Assembly (NCBI GenBank): GCA_910577995.1
Contig: CAJTND010000002.1
Location: 250,324 to 314,323, forward strand
DNA length: 64,000 nucleotides
DNA from: an uncultured Christensenella sp.
GTDB taxonomy: Bacteria > Bacillota > Clostridia > Christensenellales > Pumilibacteraceae
Direction of reading: 5' to 3'
Below, piece by piece: positions 1 to 8,052 of this stretch; position 1 is the stretch's first letter, and the number at the start of each line of letters is the position of its first letter. Below the pieces are notes generated by a model, which was given only the letters and a program-made list of their open reading frames with translations, was not told the origin of the DNA and did no database searches. Made by a program: the position numbers and the translations under genes.

Positions 1-32
1 TTCGTCATTGTTAAGAAATAGGAGATTGCAGT

Positions 33-413
33 ATGAACATTTTCAAAAAGAAGTACAAGCTGCGTAAATTCTCCGAGCAAAGGACAGCAAAGGGATTTGC
101 GGTCAGGGCATCTTATACCGATCAGGTGGTGTTACTGAACGTGCAGCCTATGGTTGCAACGGAAATGAAAACATTGCCAGAAGGCGATAGGTCTTCAAAA
201 GGCATTAAGTCTTACGGGGATTTTAAGGTGCAGACCGCAGACGTGGAACGCGGGTTACGTGCAGACAGACTGTTTTATGCAGGGGAATGGTACGAGTGCG
301 TTTCGTCGTCTTTCTTCGAGCATACGCCGTTGAGCCATTGGAAGTCGCTTTATATTAGAGTTTCCGAAGCAGGCAATCAGGACGGCGAACCGAATAGGGA
401 GGTAGAGCAATGA
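33..413 (+). CDS. Phage head-tail connector-like protein (hypothetical)
   Basis: A 126-residue protein that begins after a ggaga ribosome-binding site at 21-25 and overlaps the next gene by ATGA. I recognise no catalytic motif. Its size, and its position just before a tail-terminator-like gene and the sheath gene, match the small connector or head-closure proteins of contractile phages. The role is inferred from gene order only. Bases 1-21 can be read as the last codons of an upstream gene ending in TAG at 19-21, too short to identify. Confidence 0.5.
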   Translation: MNIFKKKYKLRKFSEQRTAKGFAVRASYTDQVVLLNVQPMVATEMKTLPEGDRSSKGIKSYGDFKVQTADVERGLRADRLFYAGEWYECVSSSFFEHTPLSHWKSLYIRVSEAGNQDGEPNREVEQ

Positions 414-1012
414 CAGTAAGCGAACTGCAAACGGTTTTGCACGATATTATTGCGGAATACTTTCCGAATACGCTCATTATCTGGGCAGAACAAAGAAAAC
501 TTGTTAAGCCATCAGGCACGTTTATTACGCTCAAATTAAGGAATCTTACCGCTACCCAACATTCTATCAAGGTAACGGAAAATGACGCTCCTGTAAGTTA
601 CAAGCCGTCTAAAATGATGTTAGAGTTACAACTTTTCACTCACGGTAACGATGAACAGATTGCGATTGACGGAGAAACGGTAATGATAAGCGTAAATACC
701 GCTTTGAACGATATTGTGGATTTGACGAACTTTCTCACGTCCGACTATGCGGATGCGTATTACACGAAACACGACATCTCTTTACGTCCCGAAGGGGATG
801 CGAAAGATGTGTCTGGATTATTAGATACGAATTACGAATATAGGGCAATGCAGGAATATGTCGTCGAGTTTATGCAAACAGCAAACGGTCTGGCAGGAAT
901 AACGAGAAAAGACTGGAAGCCTACCGCAAGCGGCGGCGGGACGAAGGAACTTGCTTCGCAAGAAGTAGAAAATCTTGATGCGGATAGCATTGACATAAAA
1001 AATAACTTTTAA
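410..1012 (+). CDS. Phage neck / tail-terminator-like protein
   Basis: A 200-residue protein starting in an ATGA overlap with the preceding gene. The first half has alternating hydrophobic strands (TLIIWAEQ, TFITLKLRN, MMLELQLF) typical of tail-terminator and neck proteins, which cap the tail tube and join it to the head. It sits directly before the sheath and tube genes, where such proteins are usual. The C-terminal 40 residues are polar. The family call rests on resemblance and gene order and was not searched. Confidence 0.55.
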   Translation: MTVSELQTVLHDIIAEYFPNTLIIWAEQRKLVKPSGTFITLKLRNLTATQHSIKVTENDAPVSYKPSKMMLELQLFTHGNDEQIAIDGETVMISVNTALNDIVDLTNFLTSDYADAYYTKHDISLRPEGDAKDVSGLLDTNYEYRAMQEYVVEFMQTANGLAGITRKDWKPTASGGGTKELASQEVENLDADSIDIKNNF

Positions 1013-1028
1013 CAGGAGGATTTAACAA

Positions 1029-2069
1029 ATGGGTTTGATTGATAATCTCGTTAACGTGAAAATTTCAATCAGCGAAGGCGTGGGAAGCAGCGCAAGTTTC
1101 AGTAACATTCTGCTTGTCGGAATTGCGGCAGATGACGCTACGCCTAAAAACATTGCCGTCTATGCTTCCGCAAACGAAATTTTGGAAGCAGGCTGGGACG
1201 AAAACAGCGCGATATACAAGGCGGCGGTTGTGGCGTTTATGAACGGCGCTACGCAGCTCTATGTTGCGGAAAAGGGCGCGAGCGAAAGCATTGCTGATGT
1301 TCTGAACAGAGCAAACGAAATGGACGGCTGGTACGGTCTCGCGCTTGCAGGCTTTGAACCTGCGGACTACAAGACGGTTGCGGATTGGGCGGAGTCGAAT
1401 AGCAAACTGTTCGGCTATACGGTTGATTGCTCGGAAAGCATAGAAAATCCAGTACCCACCACGTACAGTTACGCCTTCGGTATCGGAACGAAGAAGACTG
1501 TAACGAACGATAACAATACGCATCTCGCGGTTGCTTTTCTCGCAAAGGCACTTACCTATCAGGCGGGTTCGGAAACGTGGGCATACAAAACGCTGTCGGG
1601 CTTAGAGTACGACGAGTTCACAGCTTCGGACATCGCAAAACTCAAAACGGCGGGGCTGAACTACTACGTGTTATGCGCGGGTAAGGCAATTACGCTTGAA
1701 GGTAAAACGACATCTGGCGAATGGATTGACGTAATACGTTTCCGCGATTGGCTTTTGAACGATATGCAGACGCGCATTTACAATCTGTTTATCAAAAACG
1801 CAAAAGTTCCGTACACGGATGCGGGTATCGCGCTCATTCAGAACCAGATGATTGCATCGCTGAAAGAAGGACAGAGCGTCGGCGGAATTGCGCAGACCGA
1901 ATACGACGACGAAGGGAACGAAATCCCCGGTTTCACTACCAGCGTTCCTACGTCGGCAAACATAGGCGATGCGAACAAAGCAACGAGAACGCTTGCGGGA
2001 TGCTCTTTCACGGCGCGGCTTGCAAATGCAATTCATATCGTCGAAATTAGAGGAACGCTTACGGCGTAA
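1029..2069 (+). CDS. Contractile tail sheath protein (DUF3383-like)
   Basis: A 346-residue structural protein. The opening MGLIDNLVNVKISISEG, followed by an S/T/A-rich strand and the motif FSNILLVG, resembles the DUF3383 group of sheath proteins, which polymerise around the tail tube and contract at infection. The order sheath, tube, chaperone, tape measure seen here is diagnostic of a myovirus-type tail. A good aggagg ribosome-binding site lies at 1015-1020. The C-terminal third (ARLANAIHIVEIRGTLTA) is hydrophobic, as expected for an inner sheath domain. Confidence 0.8.
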   Translation: MGLIDNLVNVKISISEGVGSSASFSNILLVGIAADDATPKNIAVYASANEILEAGWDENSAIYKAAVVAFMNGATQLYVAEKGASESIADVLNRANEMDGWYGLALAGFEPADYKTVADWAESNSKLFGYTVDCSESIENPVPTTYSYAFGIGTKKTVTNDNNTHLAVAFLAKALTYQAGSETWAYKTLSGLEYDEFTASDIAKLKTAGLNYYVLCAGKAITLEGKTTSGEWIDVIRFRDWLLNDMQTRIYNLFIKNAKVPYTDAGIALIQNQMIASLKEGQSVGGIAQTEYDDEGNEIPGFTTSVPTSANIGDANKATRTLAGCSFTARLANAIHIVEIRGTLTA

Positions 2070-2087
2070 TAAAAGGAGGACAGAAAA

Positions 2088-2513
2088 ATGGCATCTGTAA
2101 AGACTTATAACAGTAGGCTTGTTACGGTTGCGCTCGGTACGCACTCCGTTACGGGCTTTGCGGACGACAGTTTCATTACCGTCGAGCCGTTGGGCGACGG
2201 CGTAACGTCGAAATCGGGTTGCGACGGCGAAGTTGCAAGGGCGGTTGATCCGAACGAACAATATTCGGTCAAAATTACGCTTTTGCAGACTTCGAGTTCC
2301 AACGCTTTCCTGCAGGCGCAGTATAACGCAGACAAAACGAACGGCGACGGCGCTTTCCCGATTTTGATTAAGGACCTTAAAGGCAACTTCGTCTTTTCGG
2401 CAGACGCGGCGTGGGTTGTTAAGCCGCCCAGCAGGGCATACGGCAAAGAAACGAACAACCGCGAATGGGAATTGCAGACCGGTCAGGCGACCGTCAACGA
2501 AGGTACGTATTAA
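2088..2513 (+). CDS. Tail tube protein (DUF3277 / KPP10 Orf10-like)
   Basis: A 141-residue protein with the pattern of DUF3277 tube proteins: an N-terminal strand (YNSRLVTVALG), a central VKITLLQTSSSNAFLQAQYNAD helix region and a C-terminal WELQTGQATVNEGTY. Tube proteins stack as hexamers inside the sheath and form the DNA channel. It lies 18 bp after the sheath gene behind an aaaaggagg site, so the two are probably co-transcribed. Confidence 0.8.
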   Translation: MASVKTYNSRLVTVALGTHSVTGFADDSFITVEPLGDGVTSKSGCDGEVARAVDPNEQYSVKITLLQTSSSNAFLQAQYNADKTNGDGAFPILIKDLKGNFVFSADAAWVVKPPSRAYGKETNNREWELQTGQATVNEGTY

Positions 2514-2525
2514 GGAGGTGCGTAA

Positions 2526-2996
2526 ATGAAATTGCAAGAACCTACGGAAGTAGTTGTAAACGAAAAGCATTACTTCATCCGCCCGTTCCCTGCTTTCAGG
2601 GCGGCAAACATCAGCGGAGAAGTGATAAAAGTTGTCGTTCCTATTATCGGGTCGGTATTGCCGTTCGTAAGTACGAGCGGCGACACTTCCGTTCTCGATA
2701 CGGATTTGGCGACCATTGCGCCCGAAATTACGAAAGCGTTTGAATCGCTGTCGGGAGATGCGGTTGAAAAATTGCTGCGTGATTTGCTCGTCAGGGGAAA
2801 CAATATCGCAGTCGATTTCAACAGCGAAACGAAGCCGCTCACGGAAGACCTTGTAAACGAACTGTTTTGCGGCGATGTGCAGGATATGTATATTCTCGCG
2901 TTCCACGTAATCAAAATCAATTACGGCGGTTTTTTCGGGAAGCTCGGCACCCAATCTGGGAAAGTTGCCGAGTTAGCACAGAAACTGATGAAGTAA
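2526..2996 (+). CDS. Tail assembly chaperone (short form)
   Basis: A 156-residue protein between tube and tape-measure genes, the fixed place of the tail assembly chaperone that coats the tape measure during assembly. The Shine-Dalgarno is aaggagg at 2512-2518. Close to its end, in-frame codons TTT TTC preceded by T (2930-2936) form a slippery heptamer. The -1 frame then stays open to 3208. Tail chaperones of this kind commonly make a longer product by -1 frameshifting, and this gene looks like another example. Confidence 0.7.
   Translation: MKLQEPTEVVVNEKHYFIRPFPAFRAANISGEVIKVVVPIIGSVLPFVSTSGDTSVLDTDLATIAPEITKAFESLSGDAVEKLLRDLLVRGNNIAVDFNSETKPLTEDLVNELFCGDVQDMYILAFHVIKINYGGFFGKLGTQSGKVAELAQKLMK
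2930..2936 (+). promoter_or_regulatory. Probable -1 frameshift slippery site
   Basis: The heptamer T TTT TTC is in the correct phase relative to the chaperone frame (GGT TTT TTC). After slipping, both codons re-pair as TTT TTT and reading continues into the -1 frame at 2936. The -1 frame has no convincing start codon with a Shine-Dalgarno before its conserved-looking part, which supports translation by frameshift rather than reinitiation. Confidence 0.6.
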
Positions 2997-3208
2997 GCAA
3001 GTACGGGAAGCTGGATTTAGAACAGTTTACCGATCTTGAACTTCGGATGTACACTTTGATTAAGGCGCAGTTGGCTTCAATGCAGGAGTTAAAAGAGTAT
3101 TACACCCTTGACGAAGCATTGAAGCTGTACGCGCTGTATATGATGGAGGTCGATATAGAGCATTGCAGAAATGAAGAAATGAAAAACGAAGCAAGGAGGG
3201 CTAAATAA
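2937..3208 (+). CDS. Tail assembly chaperone, -1 frameshift extension
   Basis: This is the -1 frame continuation of the chaperone gene, ending one base before the tape-measure ATG. It adds about 90 residues, mostly helical and charged (LEQFTDLELRMYTLIKAQLASMQELKEYYTLDEALKLYALYMMEV in outline). The fused product would be about 227 residues. In well-studied phages the extended chaperone bridges tape measure and tube proteins. The alternative, an independent gene with a TTG start at 2867, has no ribosome-binding site that I can see. Confidence 0.6.
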
Positions 3209-5350
3209 ATGACCATTAGAGACATCGCTATTGCGTTTGGATTTACGGTTGACGAAGCATCCGCAAAAAAAGCGGAAGGCGCAGTTACAAAGTTAAAATC
3301 GTTTGCAACGAAGGCTTTGGCTACAATCGGCATCGGCATATCGCTTACGCAGATGAACAAACTGGTTGAAGAATGGTATTCGGTCAATAAAGTCCTTGCC
3401 AACGTGAACACACAGTTGAAAGACCAGTCTGCGGTGCAAAACAGAATAACCGAAGCGGCAAACGCTTGTAGGATTACATACGCCGAAATGTGCGGATATG
3501 CTACGAGCCTTGTTAAAACGGGGAGTCGCTTTTTCTCAACAGTTGAAGATGCGACGGACTTTTTAGAACTTGCAAATAAAGCGTTCAAAGTGTCCGGCGC
3601 GTCGGAAGCACAAATGAACTCGCTGAATAACGTGCTGAAAAATACATTCCAAACAGGAAAGTTAAGCGCGGGCGGGTTTAATACCATAATGCAGCAAAGC
3701 CCAGACATCATTCAGTATCTCGCTGATAGTCTGGGCGTTTCTATGCAACAGGTAAAGGCTCTCGGTCTATCTGGGAGTATTACGGCAAAGCAACTGAAAA
3801 ACGCTTTTACACAGAGCGCGGAAGGCATTGAATCGGCATACGGAAAGTTACGGCTGACAGTATCGGATGCGTTGCGTATAATTCGCAACGAGTTCGGAAC
3901 GTGGCTATATCAGACCGATGAAGGGCTGAATTTGACTAACGATATTGCGAAGTTTTTGATACGTGCGTTCAGGAGTCTGCTCGGCGTATTGAAGGCTCTC
4001 GTAAATTCGTTTCAACGGCTTGTCAATCTGCTTGGTTCCACGCGACGGGCGGCGGCTTTGGTTGCGGCGGCGGTTGGCGCAATGATTGTTGCGTTTAAGT
4101 ACGACAAAATAGTGGCAGGGATTAAGGCAATAGGTTCTGCATTTGCCGCAGGCGGCGGAAAGATAATGCTTATCGTCGCGGCGGTCTTGCTGTGTATTGC
4201 TGTGCTTGATGACCTAATTGCCTTTGCGAACGGGGACGACAGTTTTATTGGGAATCTCTTTGAAAAGTTTGGTGTTGATGCAGAAGAATTGCGGAAAACG
4301 CTGAAAGACTTGTTTGCTATGATAAAGCAAGTATTCGGCACGATATTCCAAACAGTCGGTAAAATAATTAAAACGATATTGCCGACATTGAGTAAGTTGT
4401 TGCAAGCGGCGTTGACGATAATATCTAAAATGGCGCAGGTAAATCTTACGATTTCGGCAAAGGCGTGGGAAATAATTATCGAGTTGCTTGATATGCTAAT
4501 CCCGATAATCGAGATGATTTTAGAATTGCTTGACCCGATACTTGAAGTGGTTATGCTCATAGTCGATGCGGCAATGATGCTTGTCGATGTGGTTATGGCT
4601 CTAATCAAGCCGTTGCTGGAACTGATAAGCGCGATACTCAAACCGATTATGGCAATCGTCAAGGTATTGGTGCAGTTGCTGTCTAATCAACTCGGTCAGG
4701 CGTTTAAGTTTATCGCAAACGTCGTGAATAACCTGATAGCAGGACCGCTTCGTGGATTGCTTGATTTTCTCGGTCAGATCATAAAGTTTATTTCGGCTGT
4801 ATTTACGGGAGACTGGGAAACAGCGTGGAAGGCTTTGGGGAATATTCCTATTGCGATTATAAACTCAATCATCGGAGCGTTTGAAGGGCTGATTAACTTC
4901 TTTATCGGAGCGATAAACGGAATCACTTCGGCGCTTTCGTCTTTGTGGACGTGGATTGGCATCCCTGGTATACCAGAAATACCAGAAGTTCAGTTCGGCA
5001 GAATATCATACTTGGCAAAAGGCGGTTATGTAGACAAAAATAAGCCTACGCCCGTTGTCATAGGCGATAATAAGCAGGAAGGAGAGATTGTTTCGCCCAT
5101 AAGCAAAATGCGCGATACGGTAATAGACGCTTTGAGAATTTTCTTGGGAGGCGCGACGACGCGACGCAAGACGGAAACAGCGCGGGCAATGGAACAGAAT
5201 ACCATAAATCGCAATGTTACGCAGAACGTGTATATCAATAATACATTTGAAGGTTCGAGAGACGTGCAGAAGACCGCAGCGACAGCAATGAAACAGACTA
5301 CAAGCGATACTACGGGCGAACTTGCCCGTGCGCTTGCTTATGCGAGGTAA
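3209..5350 (+). CDS. Tail tape measure protein
   Basis: A 713-residue protein that starts directly after the preceding stop. The first 230 residues carry the tape-measure domain pattern (ATSLVKTGSRFF, SFQTGKLSAGGFNTIMQQSPDIIQYLADSLG). The middle, about 290-530, is a long series of hydrophobic amphipathic helices rich in Ile, Leu and Met. The C-terminus is polar. Tape measures set tail length and are ejected at infection. At about 713 residues a short tail (of the order of 100 nm) is expected, from the usual length relation. Confidence 0.9.
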   Translation: MTIRDIAIAFGFTVDEASAKKAEGAVTKLKSFATKALATIGIGISLTQMNKLVEEWYSVNKVLANVNTQLKDQSAVQNRITEAANACRITYAEMCGYATSLVKTGSRFFSTVEDATDFLELANKAFKVSGASEAQMNSLNNVLKNTFQTGKLSAGGFNTIMQQSPDIIQYLADSLGVSMQQVKALGLSGSITAKQLKNAFTQSAEGIESAYGKLRLTVSDALRIIRNEFGTWLYQTDEGLNLTNDIAKFLIRAFRSLLGVLKALVNSFQRLVNLLGSTRRAAALVAAAVGAMIVAFKYDKIVAGIKAIGSAFAAGGGKIMLIVAAVLLCIAVLDDLIAFANGDDSFIGNLFEKFGVDAEELRKTLKDLFAMIKQVFGTIFQTVGKIIKTILPTLSKLLQAALTIISKMAQVNLTISAKAWEIIIELLDMLIPIIEMILELLDPILEVVMLIVDAAMMLVDVVMALIKPLLELISAILKPIMAIVKVLVQLLSNQLGQAFKFIANVVNNLIAGPLRGLLDFLGQIIKFISAVFTGDWETAWKALGNIPIAIINSIIGAFEGLINFFIGAINGITSALSSLWTWIGIPGIPEIPEVQFGRISYLAKGGYVDKNKPTPVVIGDNKQEGEIVSPISKMRDTVIDALRIFLGGATTRRKTETARAMEQNTINRNVTQNVYINNTFEGSRDVQKTAATAMKQTTSDTTGELARALAYAR

Positions 5351-5355
5351 TGTGT

Positions 5356-5892
5356 ATGAGTAAAGCAAGAATACCCGCCTCGCTCGGCGGCATAGAGTTC
5401 GATTGTACAATTAGCAGAGAAAGGAGTTACGAAGCGGACATACCCGAATACCCTGTGGAAGACGGGTACTACGTTTCGGACTCCATTCACAAAAAGCCGC
5501 TTACGTTTGAGTTGGTGGTTTTTGTTACGAATATGCCAGTAACTTGGGCAAAGCGACACGCCGGCAACAACAGAGTGAAGAACACGATTGATAGCCTTGT
5601 AGACCTGTATTTGTCTGGAAAGCTGTCTGCGCTCGTAACGCCTGATAAGGTATACGAGAATATGGGAATTACGAAGTTAAGTGTGCCGGAAGAAGATTAT
5701 GTAAACGCGGCGGAGATCACGCTGTCGTTGAAGCAGGTAACGGTAACGTCGGCGGACATCATTGTAGTGTCGAGTTATAATTACAGCGGAAGTTCGTCAG
5801 ACGGCGCGGGTTCGTCTGCGACAACAGAAGAGTCAAGTACGCCGAAAAAGAAAAGTATTCTTTCGTCGTTGCTTGGCTGGCTATTCAAATAG
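5356..5892 (+). CDS. Dit-like / baseplate tail protein
   Basis: A 178-residue protein after the tape measure. An ATG at 5350 overlaps the previous stop, but gagg at 5344-5347 is better spaced for the ATG at 5356, which I chose. The N-terminal part (LGGIEFDCTISRERSYEADIPEYPVEDG) resembles the Dit-like N-terminal domain of baseplate proteins. The last 45 residues form a Ser/Gly/Thr-rich linker and a short hydrophobic LLGWLF end. The likely role is attachment of baseplate to tube. Confidence 0.6.
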   Translation: MSKARIPASLGGIEFDCTISRERSYEADIPEYPVEDGYYVSDSIHKKPLTFELVVFVTNMPVTWAKRHAGNNRVKNTIDSLVDLYLSGKLSALVTPDKVYENMGITKLSVPEEDYVNAAEITLSLKQVTVTSADIIVVSSYNYSGSSSDGAGSSATTEESSTPKKKSILSSLLGWLFK

Positions 5893-5904
5893 GAGGTGGC
5901 AGTT

Positions 5905-6243
5905 ATGGTGTACTTCACACCGCCAGACAAGAACGACAGTTTTACACGCATCATCTTGGACGGTGACGAGTATCTGTTCAGGTTTTCCTACAACTACGAA
6001 GGCGAGTTTTGGACGCTCGGAATTTATCAGAGCGAAGAAGCGCCGATTGTGGCAGGAATTAAAATTACCCCTTGCTTTCCTGTTAACTGGTATTTCCGTC
6101 AGTATATCAAATTGCCGAAAGGCGTTCTTGGCGTAATGACGCAACTCGACAAGATAGGCAGGAATGATTTTATCGACGGGAACGCACAGTTCGTCTATGT
6201 TACTTACGACGAGTTCAACGAGTTTGTAAGGAGCAACGAGTAA
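5905..6243 (+). CDS. Baseplate plug-like protein
   Basis: A 112-residue protein beginning MVYFTPPDKNDSF. The aggagg at 5891-5896 lies 8 bases before ATG 5905, which decides the start over an in-frame GTG at 5896. Sequence style and position between the Dit-like and hub genes match the baseplate plug family of contractile phages (a Pam3 gp18-type component). It ends in a TAATG overlap with the next gene. Confidence 0.6.
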   Translation: MVYFTPPDKNDSFTRIILDGDEYLFRFSYNYEGEFWTLGIYQSEEAPIVAGIKITPCFPVNWYFRQYIKLPKGVLGVMTQLDKIGRNDFIDGNAQFVYVTYDEFNEFVRSNE

Positions 6244-7133
6244 TGGCGAATTGGGACAGACAATACCGCTTACGGGCGGGAGTAGAAGGAAGCAAGGGGT
6301 TTGAAATCGGTAAGCCCGATGAAAAGACGCGGCAGGCAATCCATATCAACTTTATGGTTGAGCGGAGCGATTCGACAACGCTCAATACGACAAAGATAAA
6401 ACTTTGGAATCTGAACAAAGAGCAGATTAACGTGTTAACGCAGTCGGGGTGTCAATTAAATCTGTCGGCTGGGTATGGCGCGTCAAGACCTATCGTATTC
6501 AAGGGTACGGTATCTAATGTACAGGAATCGCTCGATGGGGCGGATAGGCTTATAGAGATAGAAGCGGTAGACGGTTTCGCACAGTTGAGCGAGACCGTCG
6601 TTTCTATTTCTTACGGCGGCAAAATTGCGACGGCTAAAATCTTGCAGGATGCGGCCGCTAAACTCAATCTGCCGGTTACGTATTCCGCAACGGCGCAGGA
6701 AATCCTTGAAAAGTCGTATTTTTCAAACGGTTACAGTTTTGTCGGCTATGCGCAGTATGTACTTGACGATGTATGTAACAAAGCATCGCTAATGTGGTCG
6801 ATACAGAACGGCGTTTTGCAAATCCGTAGGAAAAACGAAGGAGTTTCGACGGCGGTCCATAAACTAAATAAAACAACGGGGCTTATTAACATTCCGAAGC
6901 GAGTTTACAGTTCGCAGACGGCAAACACCGATACGTCTTCCGATACAACGGCAGATATGCTGTATGGCTATGAAATACAGTATTTTATGAACGGAGCAAT
7001 CGGCATAGGCGATAGGGTATACGTAGAATCGAAAATCGTTACGGGTATGTTTATGGTTTCGAGCATTACGATTGAAGGCGACAATCTTGAAGGCAACTGG
7101 CAATGTACGGCTCAAATCACGGAGGTAGCATAA
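6243..7133 (+). CDS. Baseplate hub protein (gpD / XkdQ-like)
   Basis: A 296-residue protein. The beginning (YRLRAGVEGSKGFEIG, then INFMVERSDSTTLNTTKIKLWNL) and the strand-rich body with AGYGASRPIVFKGTVSNVQ follow the hub fold of gp27/gpD-type proteins, which sit under the tube and hold the spike. The overlap with the next gene (TAATG at 7131-7135) suggests coupled translation of hub and spike. Confidence 0.7.
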   Translation: MANWDRQYRLRAGVEGSKGFEIGKPDEKTRQAIHINFMVERSDSTTLNTTKIKLWNLNKEQINVLTQSGCQLNLSAGYGASRPIVFKGTVSNVQESLDGADRLIEIEAVDGFAQLSETVVSISYGGKIATAKILQDAAAKLNLPVTYSATAQEILEKSYFSNGYSFVGYAQYVLDDVCNKASLMWSIQNGVLQIRRKNEGVSTAVHKLNKTTGLINIPKRVYSSQTANTDTSSDTTADMLYGYEIQYFMNGAIGIGDRVYVESKIVTGMFMVSSITIEGDNLEGNWQCTAQITEVA

Positions 7134-7675
7134 TGAGTTTGATTGATTTTGTTACGGAAGTTAAGGCTCTCGTGAAGGAGCAGATTAACAATATGCACAC
7201 GGCTCTGCCAGGCGAGATTGTTTCGATAGATAAAAATGCGGGGCTTGTATCTGTCAAGCCGAAAGCGCAAATGCAGTTTTCAAACGGCAAGACGTTAGAA
7301 TTTCCGATTATAAACGGAGTTCCGATAGTTATGCCGCAAAGCGCAATTTCGCAATCGGCAATAGTCTTTCCTGTAAACGTGGGAGATCAGTGCTTGCTTA
7401 TTTTTAGCGAACAGGCATTAGACTATTGGTTTGAAACGGGAATAACGGCACCGCAAGTCAAATACGGACTGTCGGGAGCAATAGCAATCCCCGGACTGTT
7501 GCGGACGCAGACTGACGTTTTTAAGGAAGCGTTAGAACGCGACGCGGTAATCATTAAACACAAAAACGCATCTATAACGCTGTCAAACGCAGGTATAGCC
7601 ATTAGGGGCGATATTTCGGTAGAAGGTAACTTACTAATCAACGGCGAAATCAAAAGCGTTCCAGACGAAATTTAG
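7133..7675 (+). CDS. Baseplate spike protein (Gp138/gpV-like)
   Basis: A 180-residue protein starting MSLIDFVTEVKALVKEQINNMHTALPG. The start is fixed by ggagg at 7121-7125. The first half has the OB-like pattern of Gp138-type spikes (GEIVSIDKNAGLVSVKPKAQMQF, then PIINGVPIVMP). The C-terminus (NASITLSNAGIAIRGDISVEGNLLINGEI) has short beta-helix-like repeats, as in membrane-piercing spikes. Confidence 0.75.
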   Translation: MSLIDFVTEVKALVKEQINNMHTALPGEIVSIDKNAGLVSVKPKAQMQFSNGKTLEFPIINGVPIVMPQSAISQSAIVFPVNVGDQCLLIFSEQALDYWFETGITAPQVKYGLSGAIAIPGLLRTQTDVFKEALERDAVIIKHKNASITLSNAGIAIRGDISVEGNLLINGEIKSVPDEI

Positions 7676-7698
7676 AAGCGATTTTCGCAGGAGGTTAT

Positions 7699-8052
7699 AT
7701 GAAAGATTTAAGACTTACCGAAGACGGAGATTTGTACATTACCGAAGACGGAGACGTGCAATTTACCGACAGCGTTTTGCAGGCTATCAAAATTCGTTTG
7801 AAATGGTTTCTCGGAGAATGGCGTATCAATACAACTTACGGTATGCCGTACTACGATGAAGTTTTTATAAAGAATCCCAGCACGGCGCTCATTGAAGACA
7901 GGGTGCGAACGGAGATACTTTCCGTTGACGGGGTTCAGGCGGTGGAAAGCATTAGCGTGGTTATAGATAAGCCCACGCGGGTGGCCGCCATTCACTTTAC
8001 CGTCGTTGCAAACGACGAAATAATTGACGAGGAGGTAAAGGTCAATGTCTGA
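7699..8052 (+). CDS. Baseplate wedge protein, gp25/DUF2634-like
   Basis: A 117-residue protein with the core W25-type pattern: DSVLQAIKIRLKWFLGEWRINTTYGMPYYDEVFIKNPS. This small lysozyme-fold-derived wedge component helps trigger sheath polymerisation. The gene overlaps the J-like gene by 8 bases. A short acidic duplicated stretch near the N-terminus (TEDGDLYITEDGDVQF) is visible. Confidence 0.8.
   Translation: MKDLRLTEDGDLYITEDGDVQFTDSVLQAIKIRLKWFLGEWRINTTYGMPYYDEVFIKNPSTALIEDRVRTEILSVDGVQAVESISVVIDKPTRVAAIHFTVVANDEIIDEEVKVNV

Noticed and set aside
1671..2954. 427-codon open frame on the minus strand opposite the sheath, tube and chaperone genes
   Set aside because: Low-complexity Arg/Phe-rich translation with no start signal, antisense to three well-supported tail genes.
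2958..2964. GGGAAAG as frameshift site in the tail chaperone
   Set aside because: The heptamer is in the wrong phase for the 0 frame (read as GGG AAA G). T TTT TTC at 2930 is in phase.
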